Assembly: GCA_019347945.1 (NCBI GenBank)
Contig: JAHWKK010000021.1
Coordinates: forward strand, 1-64,000
Direction: 5' to 3'
DNA from: Acidobacteriota bacterium
GTDB lineage: Bacteria > Acidobacteriota > Thermoanaerobaculia > Gp7-AA8 > JAHWKK01
DNA length: 64,000 nt
Both the position numbers and the translations under genes were made by a program. The stretch's first letter is position 1. Each line of letters starts with the position of its first letter. The notes beneath the pieces are model-generated. The model was not told the origin of the DNA, did not search any database, and saw nothing but the letters and a program-made list of their open reading frames with translations. This document shows positions 33,638 to 42,329 of the stretch, in pieces.

Positions 33638-35616
33638 GTCATCCCCCCTTGCTCAACACTGTTCAGGCCGGACATCCGCTCCCGGATCTCGGCGCGCCGG
33701 CCATCCAGAACCCTCAACGAGTTGCGATACCGAGGATCGGATCGCAGATGCTCGAAAAGAGGACTCGTCTCGATCGCTCCGGCATGCGGCTCCGCCGCCT
33801 CGGCTGCCCGCTGGATCGCATCGAGTGTTCCCCTCGTGTCCCGCATCAGACTTCGTATTTCGGCAATCCGCGTGTAAGGCGAATCGTACCAGCTGGCTCC
33901 GCTGATCGCGTTCTCGATCAGCCTCTCAGCCTCGGAATTGTCCCCCGAGTCAGCAGCGATGTATGCCGCGAGAAGCGACGTTTTCGGCTCCGCGCCGAGC
34001 CCGCGAAGTTTGTCGAGCTCGAGGTTCGCGACCGGTCTCGATCTCCGAAGGATCCCGATCCGCCCTACGCGAAAAGCGAGCTCCGGGTCGTTCGGATCGA
34101 GCTTCTCCGAGTCGTAGTATTGATTGACCGCCCCCCTGAGGTCGCCATCCCGGGCCGCGAGATCACCGGGATGAAGGCCGAGCGACCCATGCAGGTCGAC
34201 CAGGCGCATGAAGATCCCGTCCTCTCGCGCGAGCAGAGCGGCATGCGCGAGCCCCTTCCGTGCGGTCTCGGCATCCGAATTCGCTTCGTAAATTCTCGCC
34301 CAGGCCCCTACTGCATCCGAAACGAGCCCGTATTGCAGACTCCTTCGGGCAATCTCATTCCAGATCTTTTCGCCAGCGCGCGTGATCTCGGCGGCTCGAG
34401 CCAGCGCCTCGACCTCTCTCGACGGCGTTTCGCTCGACGCATACAACCTCGCCAGGCGCAGCCACGAAAGGTAATCGCCGCTCTGCTCGGCCTCCGTTCG
34501 GAGGCTGGTTGCAAGCCGCTCGAGATTTCCGCTCGGATCGAACGAGCGAAGATAGGCCTCGCTGGCCGGGCTCGTGACCGGAGGGATCGTCCGCCGAAAG
34601 CCGAGCGCTTCCGCGATCCAGGTGACGATCTGATCGGCCGCCAGGACCGGGTCGTCCACCGGCACGGGCGGGCTCGAAGCGGGACGGCCCTCGATCGTGG
34701 CCTGAATCATCGGCGCAGCCGGCTCCCCCGGTTCGATCGCCTGATCGCCATCCGGCTCGAATCGTTGAATCCGGATCTCGAGAACACCTGATGACGCCTC
34801 CGCGACAACATCTGTCGCCGGCTCCAGCATGAGCATCATTGCGACAGTTTCGACGACGACTTCGCGAGCGTCCGCCTCTGCGCTTTCGATCGCCGCATCC
34901 CTCGTAAGGAACAGTCGGAACGCCTCCGCTTCCTGAGCGATCCGATCCCCCGTCTCGCTACCAGTTTCCAGCTCCGCTCCTCTTTCACTCGCCGGGCGGA
35001 GAACGAGAAACAGGACGGCCACGACGGCAATCAGAACCACTCCGGCAATCCCGGCGATCATGAGGCTGCGCCTGCGACCACCCGTTGTTCCGGCCGTCGG
35101 AGCTGCGGAAACCGAGGCTCGCGGCGGGCGAGCCTGTCCCGCCACGGGCTTCGGAGGTTCGGCCGGGCTGACGGCGGCGGCTTGCGGCGCCGCTGCGACG
35201 ACGAACGTCCTGCCGACGAGGGTGCCGAGCTCGCTCTCGACGTCGAGACCGGTCTCCGCGGCAATTTCCGAGGTGGTCACGAACTGTCCCGGTTTGATCG
35301 CATCGAGAACCAGAAGCGACGTTCGGAGCGCTTCACCGCCGATGGTGAAATCCCTGTCGACCACTTCCCCATCGCCGACGACGACCTTCAGGTCGGACGA
35401 TCCTTCCGCAGTCAGCGTTTCCTGGTGGATCCGGCGGCTCGCCGCGATGGCTTCCCGATTGGTCGCGAACTCGGCGATGACGATTGGCCCGGTCGTCTCG
35501 ACGATCTTTCCACCGGTCAGATAGATGCTCTGACTCACGACATCCCCACCGGGGGAAGATGTCTGGTCGGAGAAGCCAGTCGTGTCCGCCACGAGTACGG
35601 TAGCGCGTCGACCCAT
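33634..35616 (-). CDS. Nucleotide-cyclase-like domain protein with membrane segment and TPR-like region
   Basis: The 660-residue protein begins with a class III cyclase-like fold (RATVLVADTTGFSD, about residues 1-135) but the second metal aspartate and the catalytic Asn/Arg residues are not recognisable, so it is probably inactive. A Pro/Ala linker, a single membrane segment (about 187-210) and a long helical tetratricopeptide-like region (about 360-640) follow. The role is unknown; it may scaffold a membrane complex. It lies ten bases after the biotin carrier gene and overlaps the QueD-like gene by four bases. Confidence 0.72.
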   Translation of the reverse strand: MGRRATVLVADTTGFSDQTSSPGGDVVSQSIYLTGGKIVETTGPIVIAEFATNREAIAASRRIHQETLTAEGSSDLKVVVGDGEVVDRDFTIGGEALRTSLLVLDAIKPGQFVTTSEIAAETGLDVESELGTLVGRTFVVAAAPQAAAVSPAEPPKPVAGQARPPRASVSAAPTAGTTGGRRRSLMIAGIAGVVLIAVVAVLFLVLRPASERGAELETGSETGDRIAQEAEAFRLFLTRDAAIESAEADAREVVVETVAMMLMLEPATDVVAEASSGVLEIRIQRFEPDGDQAIEPGEPAAPMIQATIEGRPASSPPVPVDDPVLAADQIVTWIAEALGFRRTIPPVTSPASEAYLRSFDPSGNLERLATSLRTEAEQSGDYLSWLRLARLYASSETPSREVEALARAAEITRAGEKIWNEIARRSLQYGLVSDAVGAWARIYEANSDAETARKGLAHAALLAREDGIFMRLVDLHGSLGLHPGDLAARDGDLRGAVNQYYDSEKLDPNDPELAFRVGRIGILRRSRPVANLELDKLRGLGAEPKTSLLAAYIAADSGDNSEAERLIENAISGASWYDSPYTRIAEIRSLMRDTRGTLDAIQRAAEAAEPHAGAIETSPLFEHLRSDPRYRNSLRVLDGRRAEIRERMSGLNSVEQGGMT

Positions 35617-35626
35617 TTGTCCGATC

Positions 35627-36124
35627 CTAAACGATCTCGATCAGGTCTGCACCCGATTCGACCGTCTGGCCGTCGGTTACGAAAACACTCTCGACTGTGC
35701 CATCTCGCGTCGCCCGGATCTCGTTTTCCATCTTCATGGCTTCCAGCACGACGAGGGGGGCGCCTTTTTTGACCGAATCACCCTCGGCCACCAGCACGCG
35801 AGTCACCCGCCCGGGCATGACCGCACGAATCCTGCTGTCTCCCTGGACGTCGGATTCCCTGAGCGATCGTTGCATTTGAAGCGGGTCGCGCACCTCGACG
35901 CCGACTCTCGCGTTGTCGAAAAAGACGTGGTGCGACGCACCATCTCGAGCATCCACTACGGCGTACTGGCGTCCATCGCCTAAACGGATCGAGACGAGAA
36001 GGTCGTTCGCCTTCAGAAAGTCGACCTCGTACTCCGTGTCGCCGACCTTCGCATGAAATCCGTCCCCCGCTCTCGAGATCTCGACTGGAATCAGATCCTC
36101 CCCATGTTTCGCAACGAGTTTCAT
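35627..36124 (-). CDS. Biotin carboxyl carrier protein subunit of an acyl-CoA carboxylase
   Basis: The 165-residue protein has an N-terminal beta-rich portion like the region before the biotin domain in propionyl- or acetyl-CoA carboxylase alpha chains, then a C-terminal biotinyl domain with the EAMKMEN biotin lysine. It overlaps the biotin carboxylase gene by four bases, so it is a split form of an alpha chain. The carboxyltransferase partner is not in the window. The acyl substrate (acetyl, propionyl or other) is not determinable here. Confidence 0.9.
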   Translation of the reverse strand: MKLVAKHGEDLIPVEISRAGDGFHAKVGDTEYEVDFLKANDLLVSIRLGDGRQYAVVDARDGASHHVFFDNARVGVEVRDPLQMQRSLRESDVQGDSRIRAVMPGRVTRVLVAEGDSVKKGAPLVVLEAMKMENEIRATRDGTVESVFVTDGQTVESGADLIEIV

Positions 36125-37620
36125 GGACGCCTTCCCGACACCGACATCAGCCGGGCCGATCGTCTCCAGGCGGAATCCTTCCGCACGTCGACCTGAACAC
36201 GCTCGGCGTTCTCCAGCTCTCGAATCGCGGAAACGATGATCGCGACATCGCGAAGCTCCTCCTCCACCCCGGATGCCCTCGTCAGCGCGTCGAGCATCCG
36301 ATCGATGGTCCCGGTATCGAACTCGCCGCGCCTGAAATCGCTGTCATCCATGAGCCGGAGATAAAAGGGAATCGTCGTCTGGATGCCATCGACCCGGTAC
36401 TCTCCGAGTGCTCTCTTCATCCGGGCGATCGCTTCATCACGACTCTTTCCCCACGTGATCAGTTTGGAAAGCATCGGATCGTAGTGGAGCGGCACCTCAT
36501 ATCCGCTGTAGACGCCGTTGTCGTTTCGAACGCCTGGGCCCTGCGGCAACATCAGATTCCGGATCAGACCCGGCGACGGCGCGAAGCCCGAGAACGGATC
36601 TTCGGCATAGATTCGCGCCTCAATCGCGTGCCCCGACATCGTGACGTCCTGCTGGCGAATCGTCAGACGCTCTCCGAACGCGATTCCGATCTGCTCTTTG
36701 ACCAGATCGATGCCCGTCACGAGCTCGGTGACCGGATGCTCGACCTGAAGCCTTGTATTCATCTCGAGAAAGTAGAACTCACCGGAGCTCGCCCGCAACA
36801 GCTCGATGGTCCCTGCCGAGTCGTAGTCGACTGCTCGCGCGGCGCGAATCGCAATCTCACCGATCTCCGCACGGGTTTCCTCGTCGAGAACTGGCGAGGG
36901 ACATTCCTCGATGACCTTCTGATGCCTTCGCTGGAGCGTGCACTCCCGCTCGCCGAGATGGATGATGTTCCCGTGCTTGTCTCCGAGGACCTGGACCTCG
37001 ATGTGGCGGGGGGCCTCGAGCGCTTTCTCCGCGTAGACGGCGGAATCACCAAAGAACGCGAGTGCCTCGCTGCTCACACGCTCGAAAGCCGCTCTCAGAC
37101 TCTCCTCATCGCCAACGACACGCAGTCCTTTCCCACCACCCCCAGCACTCGCCTTCACCATGATCGGGTAGCCGGACTCGCGCGCGAATGAAACGAGATC
37201 CTCGACCGATTCCACCGGCTTCTGAAGCCCGGGAACGATCGGAACTCCCGCCGCCGCCATCCGGGTACGACTCTCGGTCTTCGACCCCATGGCGCGGATT
37301 GCCGATGACGACGGGCCGATGAAGACGATGCCGGCTTCGGCGCATGCGTCCGCGAAGTCGGCGTTCTCTGCCAGAAAGCCGTATCCCGGATGGATCCCGT
37401 CCGCACCACAACGTTTGGCAACTTCGATGACGCGGTCGATCCGAAGGTAGCTTTCCGAAGAGGGCGCGGGCCCGACGGGAAAAGCCTCGTTGGCATAGAG
37501 CACGTGGAGAGACCGGCGGTCCGGCTCGGAGTAGATCGCGACCGACGAGTGGCCGAGCTCGCGGCACGCGCGTATCACCCGGAGCGCAATTTCGCCCCGA
37601 TTGGCGATCAGGATTTTCAA
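36121..37620 (-). CDS. accC: Biotin carboxylase subunit
   Basis: The 499-residue ATP-grasp enzyme carboxylates the biotin of the carrier protein encoded just downstream. It shows KILIANRGEIALRVIRACRE, the glycine-rich ATP loop KASAGGGGKGLRVV, EAPRHIEVQVLGDKHGN, ERECTLQRRHQKVIEE, EMNTRLQVEHPVTELVTG and AFGERL. The C-terminal extension past about residue 450 is slightly longer than in E. coli AccC. The start overlaps the upstream small gene by four bases, and the end overlaps the carrier gene by four bases. Confidence 0.94.
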   Translation of the reverse strand: MKILIANRGEIALRVIRACRELGHSSVAIYSEPDRRSLHVLYANEAFPVGPAPSSESYLRIDRVIEVAKRCGADGIHPGYGFLAENADFADACAEAGIVFIGPSSSAIRAMGSKTESRTRMAAAGVPIVPGLQKPVESVEDLVSFARESGYPIMVKASAGGGGKGLRVVGDEESLRAAFERVSSEALAFFGDSAVYAEKALEAPRHIEVQVLGDKHGNIIHLGERECTLQRRHQKVIEECPSPVLDEETRAEIGEIAIRAARAVDYDSAGTIELLRASSGEFYFLEMNTRLQVEHPVTELVTGIDLVKEQIGIAFGERLTIRQQDVTMSGHAIEARIYAEDPFSGFAPSPGLIRNLMLPQGPGVRNDNGVYSGYEVPLHYDPMLSKLITWGKSRDEAIARMKRALGEYRVDGIQTTIPFYLRLMDDSDFRRGEFDTGTIDRMLDALTRASGVEEELRDVAIIVSAIRELENAERVQVDVRKDSAWRRSARLMSVSGRRP

Positions 37621-37952
37621 CTCTCGTCTCCCGACCGCCTGTGATCGACCTCCCCGGCGCGCTCCAGATACGATTCGATCGAGCGGCCGAGCGCCAGCCG
37701 GTCGACGAGATTCTCGGTCGAGTCGAACTCCTCACGCTTCCGCTTCGCTTCCGCGAGATAGTAGGCCCTCAGCCCCGCCTCGATTCCGAGCGACGGATAC
37801 TTGTCGCGCAGCGCGCGAAGCCAGTCTTCAGTCTGCTTTCGCTGGCTCTCGTCGCCGGTGCCGGTCTCCAGGTCCTTCAGCAGCTCCGCAACGACCCCTT
37901 CGAGCACATCCCCGTTGGGCAACCCGGTCTTCTTCGACTCTTTGTCGGCCAT
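37617..37952 (-). CDS. Small hypothetical protein heading the carboxylase operon
   Basis: The 111-residue product is acidic and helical (for example VVAELLKDLETGTGDESQRK and LRALRDKYPSLGIEAGLR), without signal or membrane segments. I do not recognise a family. A start at ATG 37952 is preferred, with GGAGGGG three bases upstream; an alternative GTG at 37979 is possible but would use that site as coding. Four-base overlap with accC suggests it belongs to the carboxylase operon, perhaps as an accessory or the epsilon-type subunit, but this is untested. Confidence 0.6.
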   Translation of the reverse strand: MADKESKKTGLPNGDVLEGVVAELLKDLETGTGDESQRKQTEDWLRALRDKYPSLGIEAGLRAYYLAEAKRKREEFDSTENLVDRLALGRSIESYLERAGEVDHRRSGDES

Positions 37953-37996
37953 CAGCCCCTCCGCCGCCGTAGTGTACACAGAGCGCGCCTGTCCCG

Positions 37997-39027
37997 TTCA
38001 TCCCACCGGAATCCAATCCCTGATCGGTTCGTAACCCATCGACGCGAGCCGCGGCGCAATCAGCTCCCGCGCACCGTAGTTTCGAACGTAGACTAGAACG
38101 AACGGGCGCGGCGTCCGCGAAGCGAGCCACTGCGGGGCGTGAACCGGGATACCTCCAGCCTCGCGGCCGATCTTGCGGGGATCGACGTCGATCCAGGATT
38201 CAATCGAAGGACCGGAGAAGATGTCGCGCGCGCTGCCGGGTCCTACGTCCTGCGCCCCAGATCACCAGCGGCCGCGAGCCTGCGATACGAGGATCCCGGG
38301 CAAGATGACGCGCTCGCAGCCGGTCGAAGGCTTCGCGTGAATAGCGAGGATCAACGCGGGAAGTCCGATCCGGTCGCTCACGCCAGTGAACCAGCACCTC
38401 TTTGCATTTCCTCATCTCCAGTCCCTCCGCATGCATCCGCAACCAGAGCTCGTAATCCTCTGGAAACGGGCCATCGCGATATCCACCAATTGCATGGAAC
38501 ATCTCGCGGCGAAACATCACCGTTGGATGGGTGAACGGAGATTCGAAGAAGATTTCGAAACCGATCTCCTCGGGGGTGATGATCGCGTTCTGCCAACGCT
38601 CGTATTCGCGGTATCCGGCACGGAGAAGCTTGCGGGGGAAGATCCGAACCCGGGAAGCGACCAGGGCGGTTCTCGGATTGTCGTTCAGGGCTCCGGCCTG
38701 AACCTCGAGCCTGTCCGGAGTCATCAGGTCGTCGGCATCCATCCGGGCAACCAGAGGTGCGCGCGCACGAGAGAAGCCGTACTGCAGAGCGGCGACGAGC
38801 CCGTTTCCATGATTCGACGACAATCTGATCCGTCGGTCGACAGCCGCCGCGGCGCGGAGAATCGAGGCCGACCCATCGCTCGATTGATCATCGATTGCGT
38901 GAAGCTCCCAATCGTCGATCGACTGGTCGAGGATCGATTTCAGCGAATCCTCGATGAATTTTTCTTCGTTCCGGAACGGAAGGACGATCGAAATCCGGGG
39001 ATTCAGTCGGGAAGAACGGTTTTTCAT
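37997..39027 (-). pseudogene. Glycosyltransferase family 2 gene interrupted by a frameshift
   Basis: Residues from 39027 to 38200 form a GT2 domain (ISIVLPFRNEEKFIEDSL, DDQSSDGSASIL, ARMDADD, FPEDYELWLRM) followed by WGAGRRTRQRARHLL, the start of a C-terminal Rossmann-like domain. The frame then meets TGA at 38202-38200. In the +1 frame the domain goes on without interruption as IESWIDVDPRKIGR, GGIPVHAPQWL, VLVYVRNYGARELI and a natural stop at 37997-37999. A one-base indel near 38203 explains this. It may be a real pseudogenising mutation or a sequence error. ATG 39027 is preferred over upstream frames. Confidence 0.8.
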
Positions 39028-39044
39028 CGTTGGCACCCGGACCA

Positions 39045-39050
39045 TACAAT
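39045..39050 (+). promoter_or_regulatory. -10 element for the DksA-like gene
   Basis: TACAAT (five of six consensus matches) lies eight bases upstream of the ATG at 39059 and no ribosome-binding sequence is visible, again consistent with a leaderless mRNA. It sits within the divergent spacer against the glycosyltransferase gene. Confidence 0.5.
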
Positions 39051-39058
39051 GAGATTCG

Positions 39059-39409
39059 ATGTCGAACCTCACTCCCGAGAAGCTCGAACAATTCCGAGAG
39101 ACGCTTCTGCTCGCGAAGGCCTCCGCGGAAGCGCTTCTGACGCAGACGTCAAACTCGCAACCGATCGAGCGGAGCGGATCGGCGATTGGGCGGCTGACTC
39201 GGATGGATGCGATCCAGATGCAGGCGATGGAGCAGATGAGCCGAGGCCAGCTCCAGGTCCGGCTCCAGCAGATCGAAGCCGCGCTGAAATCATTCGATCG
39301 CGGGACTTACGGAATGTGCCGCCTCTGCAAGGAGCCGATCGGAATCCACCGTCTCGAGGCTTTGCCCGAGGCGCCGTTTTGCGTTTATTGCCAGGAGGGT
39401 TTCGAATAA
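39059..39409 (+). CDS. DksA/TraR-family C4 zinc-finger protein
   Basis: The 116-residue protein has an N-terminal coiled-coil helical pair (EKLEQFRETLLLAKASAEAL and the QLQVRLQQIEAALKSF helix) and a C-terminal C4 zinc finger CRLCKEPIGIHRL...CVYC. The finger is preceded by FDRGTYGMC, typical of DksA/TraR regulators that enter the RNA polymerase secondary channel. The coiled-coil tip DxxDA motif of E. coli DksA reads here as RMDAIQM, so its exact role is unclear. It is convergent with the alkaline phosphatase gene 38 bases away. Confidence 0.88.
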   Translation: MSNLTPEKLEQFRETLLLAKASAEALLTQTSNSQPIERSGSAIGRLTRMDAIQMQAMEQMSRGQLQVRLQQIEAALKSFDRGTYGMCRLCKEPIGIHRLEALPEAPFCVYCQEGFE

Positions 39410-39447
39410 AAGTCACCCGCGAATCCGACCTGACGGACCGGGTCCGC

Positions 39448-40521
39448 TTATTTCTCGACCATTTCCTTCAACCACTTCCCGATGTCGGTGTTGTCGATCC
39501 AGCCGCTGAATCGCTCGGAGCCGGGGCCGTAGGCCAAAACTGGAAGCGCCTGCCCCGTGTGGTGGCCGGAGAACCATTGCAGCCTCAGCTCGCCGCTCGC
39601 GCCGGGAGGAGCAATCTGGAACGCGCCGGTCTCATGATCGCCGGTGAACACGACGAGCGTCTCACCGTTTGCTTCGGCATAGTCGAGAGCAACCGCCACA
39701 GCTTCGTCGAGTGAGCGGAGGCTGTCGAGCACGGCCCCGGTCTCGTTCTGATGACTCGCCGTGTCCGTCCCCTCGCTCTCGATCATCAGGAAAAAGCCGT
39801 CCGGATCACCTGCGAGCTGCTCGAGCGCATAACGAGTCAGAACGGGAAGCGGCGCTTCGGGATGATCGAGGTCGAGATCGTTGCCCGGAAACACCGCGAG
39901 CACCTTCCCGGGAGTCGGCGCGAGACCCGCGGGGTTTGTGACCGGCAGATATCCGAATCGATCCGAAATGTCGCCGATCGACGGGATCCCGTCGACTCCG
40001 AACTTCTCCGAACCGTTGCTGATCACCAGATCGACTCCGCTGGTCAGCATCTGGGGAACGATGCCGAGTGCGTCACCACGGTCGAGCGTATGGGATGCGA
40101 ATGCCGCCGGTGTCGCATCCCAGAATCCCGTCGTGGTGACGAGCCCCGTCATCATCCCACGCTGTTCGGCGATCTCGAGAACCGTCTCGACCTCCCGGCC
40201 GTCCGGAGTCACTGAAAGAGCGGCGTTGGTCGTCTTGATCCCCGCTGCCATCGCCGTGGCGGCAGCCCCCGAATCGGTCACGCTCGAGCTGGCGGAGTGG
40301 GTCGTGACGAGCGCCGCACTCGTAAATCGCGGCAAGGTCGACTCCGATCCTCTCAGATGATCGAGGACGGTGAAATGCGTGGAGCCCATCCCGTCACCGA
40401 TCAACAGAATGATGTTCTTCGGTACCGCCTCGTCAATCGACCGAACCGGTGCGCGATCCGCCGTACGGCAGTTTCCCAGAAAAAGCGGAATCAACAGGAG
40501 CAGACTGAGTTTTCGCGTCAT
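39448..40521 (-). CDS. Alkaline phosphatase
   Basis: The 357-residue exported metalloenzyme matches the PhoA family. It has a hydrophobic signal, IILLIGDGMGSTHF (first metal aspartate), the nucleophilic serine in SVTDSGAAATAMAAG, ESEGTDTASHQNE, FTGDHETGAFQI and SGHHTGQALPVLAYGPG with the zinc histidines. A cysteine follows the signal (FLGNC) but the lipobox is non-canonical, so lipid anchoring is uncertain. The second ATG at 40521 is used, with GGAGG four bases upstream; the first ATG at 40524 would be too close to it. Confidence 0.92.
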   Translation of the reverse strand: MTRKLSLLLLIPLFLGNCRTADRAPVRSIDEAVPKNIILLIGDGMGSTHFTVLDHLRGSESTLPRFTSAALVTTHSASSSVTDSGAAATAMAAGIKTTNAALSVTPDGREVETVLEIAEQRGMMTGLVTTTGFWDATPAAFASHTLDRGDALGIVPQMLTSGVDLVISNGSEKFGVDGIPSIGDISDRFGYLPVTNPAGLAPTPGKVLAVFPGNDLDLDHPEAPLPVLTRYALEQLAGDPDGFFLMIESEGTDTASHQNETGAVLDSLRSLDEAVAVALDYAEANGETLVVFTGDHETGAFQIAPPGASGELRLQWFSGHHTGQALPVLAYGPGSERFSGWIDNTDIGKWLKEMVEK

Positions 40522-40616
40522 CATTCCTCCGAGGCATCGCGATCATATCGAAGGGGTCCCGGAAGTTGAGACTCCTCCGCGCGAGTCGAAAGGAGTCAAT
40601 CGGACAAGAGCTTGCG

Positions 40617-42221
40617 TCAGGGACTCGAGCGTGAAAACTCGCGGCCGGGGTTCTTCTGCCTCAATGTTTCCTCGGCCCACGGACCCTCGATCATCGCGAC
40701 GGACCGCCCCTCGCGGTCGTGCGCGAGATTCACACCATAGTTCGGCCAGTCAATCTCTTCGGAATCCTCCGTTCCGTTCTGTGCGACGGGCCAGAGTGCG
40801 TATCGGAACGGCAGCCGGTCGAGAACGGTTTCCACTCCATATTCCGAAGACAGCCGCGACCGGATGAGGTCGAACTGCAGCTCACCCACCGCGGCGAGAA
40901 TCGGGTCCCGGCGCATCGGATCCCTCAGGATCTGGATTGCGCCTTCCTCCTCGAGCTGACGAAGCCCCTTCTGAAAGCTCTTCTGACGATCGACCGATTT
41001 TGCCCGCAGAGTCGCGAACTGCTCCGGAGCGAAGCGCGGAAGCGGAGGAAAGCGCAACGGCCTTCCCTCGCAAACGGTATCGCCAATCACGAACAGACCC
41101 GGATTGACGAGCCCGACGACATCACCCGGGAAAGCCTCCCCGGTCGATTCCCGCTCGCGAGCAAAGATCCGATGAGCCCGCGGCAGGCGGAGCGAGCGAC
41201 CGAGCCTCGGGTGCTCCACGGTCATACCAGTCTCGAAGCGGCCCGAAACGACCCGCATGAACGCCATGCTGTCGCGGTGCATCGGATCCATGTTCGTCTG
41301 GATCTTGAAGATGAATCCGGAAAATCGGTCGCTCACGGGATCGATCATCCCCTGGTCGCTCGCCCTGGGCATCGGCGGAAGCGCAAGGTCTCCGAGAGCG
41401 TCCAGAAATGCCCCGACCCCGAAATTGTTCAACGCGCTTCCGAAGTAAACGGGCGTCTGCCGGCCAGCTTCGAAGGAAGCTCGATCGAAAGTCGTTCCGG
41501 CTTCGCGCAACAGCTCGGCCTCTTCGCTCAGCTCCCGGAAGAGCCGCTCGCCGAGCTCCTCGCGCAGCCGTTCGTCACCGAGACTCGCGGGAATGATCGG
41601 AATGGCACGGTCCCCACGCTCACCCCGTTCGAATCGGAGCACGCGCTCGCCCTCGAAATCGTAGACGCCCTGGAACTCCGGTCCGGCACCGATCGGCCAG
41701 TTTCGAGGAACGGCCGACATCCCGAGCACCCGTTCGATCTCATCGAGCAGCTCCATCGGATCCCGTCCGGGCTGATCGAGCTTGTTGACGAAGGTGACGA
41801 TCGGAACGCCGCGATCGCGGCAGACGGCGAACAGCTTGAGCGTCTGGGGCTCGACACCCTTGGCCGCATCGAGAACCATCACCGCCGTATCGACCGCCAT
41901 CAGAACGCGGTATGTGTCTTCGCTGAAATCCTGGTGGCCTGGCGTATCGAGCAGGTTGAAACGGCAACCGTCGTGATCGAACTGGAGCGCGGTCGAAGTC
42001 ACGGAGATCCCACGCGCCTGCTCGATCGCCATCCAGTCCGAGCGTGCATGCTGCTGTCTCGCCTTGCGGCGCACCGCTCCCGCAAGATCGATCGCTCCCG
42101 CGTACAGCAGCAGCTTCTCCGTCAGAGTCGTTTTCCCGGCATCCGGATGCGAAATGATCGCGAAGCAGCGCCGCCGCGCCACCTCCTGCGCAATCCCGGA
42201 TGGCGGTTCGTGTAGATTCAT
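40617..42221 (-). CDS. prfC: Peptide chain release factor 3
   Basis: The 534-residue GTPase recycles RF1/RF2 from the terminated ribosome. It has the G1 motif SHPDAGKTTLTEKLLL, G3 DTPGHQDFSEDTYR, G4 FVNKLDQPGRDPMELLDE and the RF3-specific FGSALNNFGVGAFLDAL and AVGELQFDLIRSRLSSEYGVE. Length is close to E. coli RF3 (529). Four in-frame ATGs (42251, 42245, 42230, 42221) lie close together; 42221 begins at the family's usual N-terminus and has GGAG nearby, but an earlier start is possible. Confidence 0.92.
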   Translation of the reverse strand: MNLHEPPSGIAQEVARRRCFAIISHPDAGKTTLTEKLLLYAGAIDLAGAVRRKARQQHARSDWMAIEQARGISVTSTALQFDHDGCRFNLLDTPGHQDFSEDTYRVLMAVDTAVMVLDAAKGVEPQTLKLFAVCRDRGVPIVTFVNKLDQPGRDPMELLDEIERVLGMSAVPRNWPIGAGPEFQGVYDFEGERVLRFERGERGDRAIPIIPASLGDERLREELGERLFRELSEEAELLREAGTTFDRASFEAGRQTPVYFGSALNNFGVGAFLDALGDLALPPMPRASDQGMIDPVSDRFSGFIFKIQTNMDPMHRDSMAFMRVVSGRFETGMTVEHPRLGRSLRLPRAHRIFARERESTGEAFPGDVVGLVNPGLFVIGDTVCEGRPLRFPPLPRFAPEQFATLRAKSVDRQKSFQKGLRQLEEEGAIQILRDPMRRDPILAAVGELQFDLIRSRLSSEYGVETVLDRLPFRYALWPVAQNGTEDSEEIDWPNYGVNLAHDREGRSVAMIEGPWAEETLRQKNPGREFSRSSP

Positions 42222-42269
42222 CGTCTCCATACTGACCGTGTGCATAAACATCCGCGCTCGAACCCGATT

Positions 42270-42285
42270 CCCCGGAAGTCCGGGG
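42270..42285. repeat. Short GC palindrome between prfC and queA
   Basis: CCCCGGAAGTCCGGGG forms a six-base-pair stem with a four-base loop in the divergent spacer upstream of both genes. No U-tract follows. It could be a leader hairpin of the prfC transcript or a protein-binding site. Confidence 0.35.
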
Positions 42286-42314
42286 TTGACCGTGGCGGGG
42301 AGCAACGATCCTGC

Positions 42315-42320
42315 TAATCT
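42315..42320 (+). promoter_or_regulatory. -10-like element for queA
   Basis: TGCTAATCT, an extended -10 with TAATCT at 42315-42320, ends nine bases before the queA ATG at 42330. There is no ribosome site. A TTGACC further upstream (42286-42291) is too far (23 bases) to be a standard -35. Confidence 0.4.
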
Positions 42321-42329
42321 CCAGCGCTG

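Noticed and set aside
38200-38202. TGA in the glycosyltransferase as a selenocysteine codon or programmed +1 frameshift site
   Set aside because: In-frame readthrough gives unrelated sequence, so Sec is unlikely even though selA is present. A +1 slip from GAU to AUU would need poor P-site pairing, unlike the prfB site, so a plain indel is simpler.
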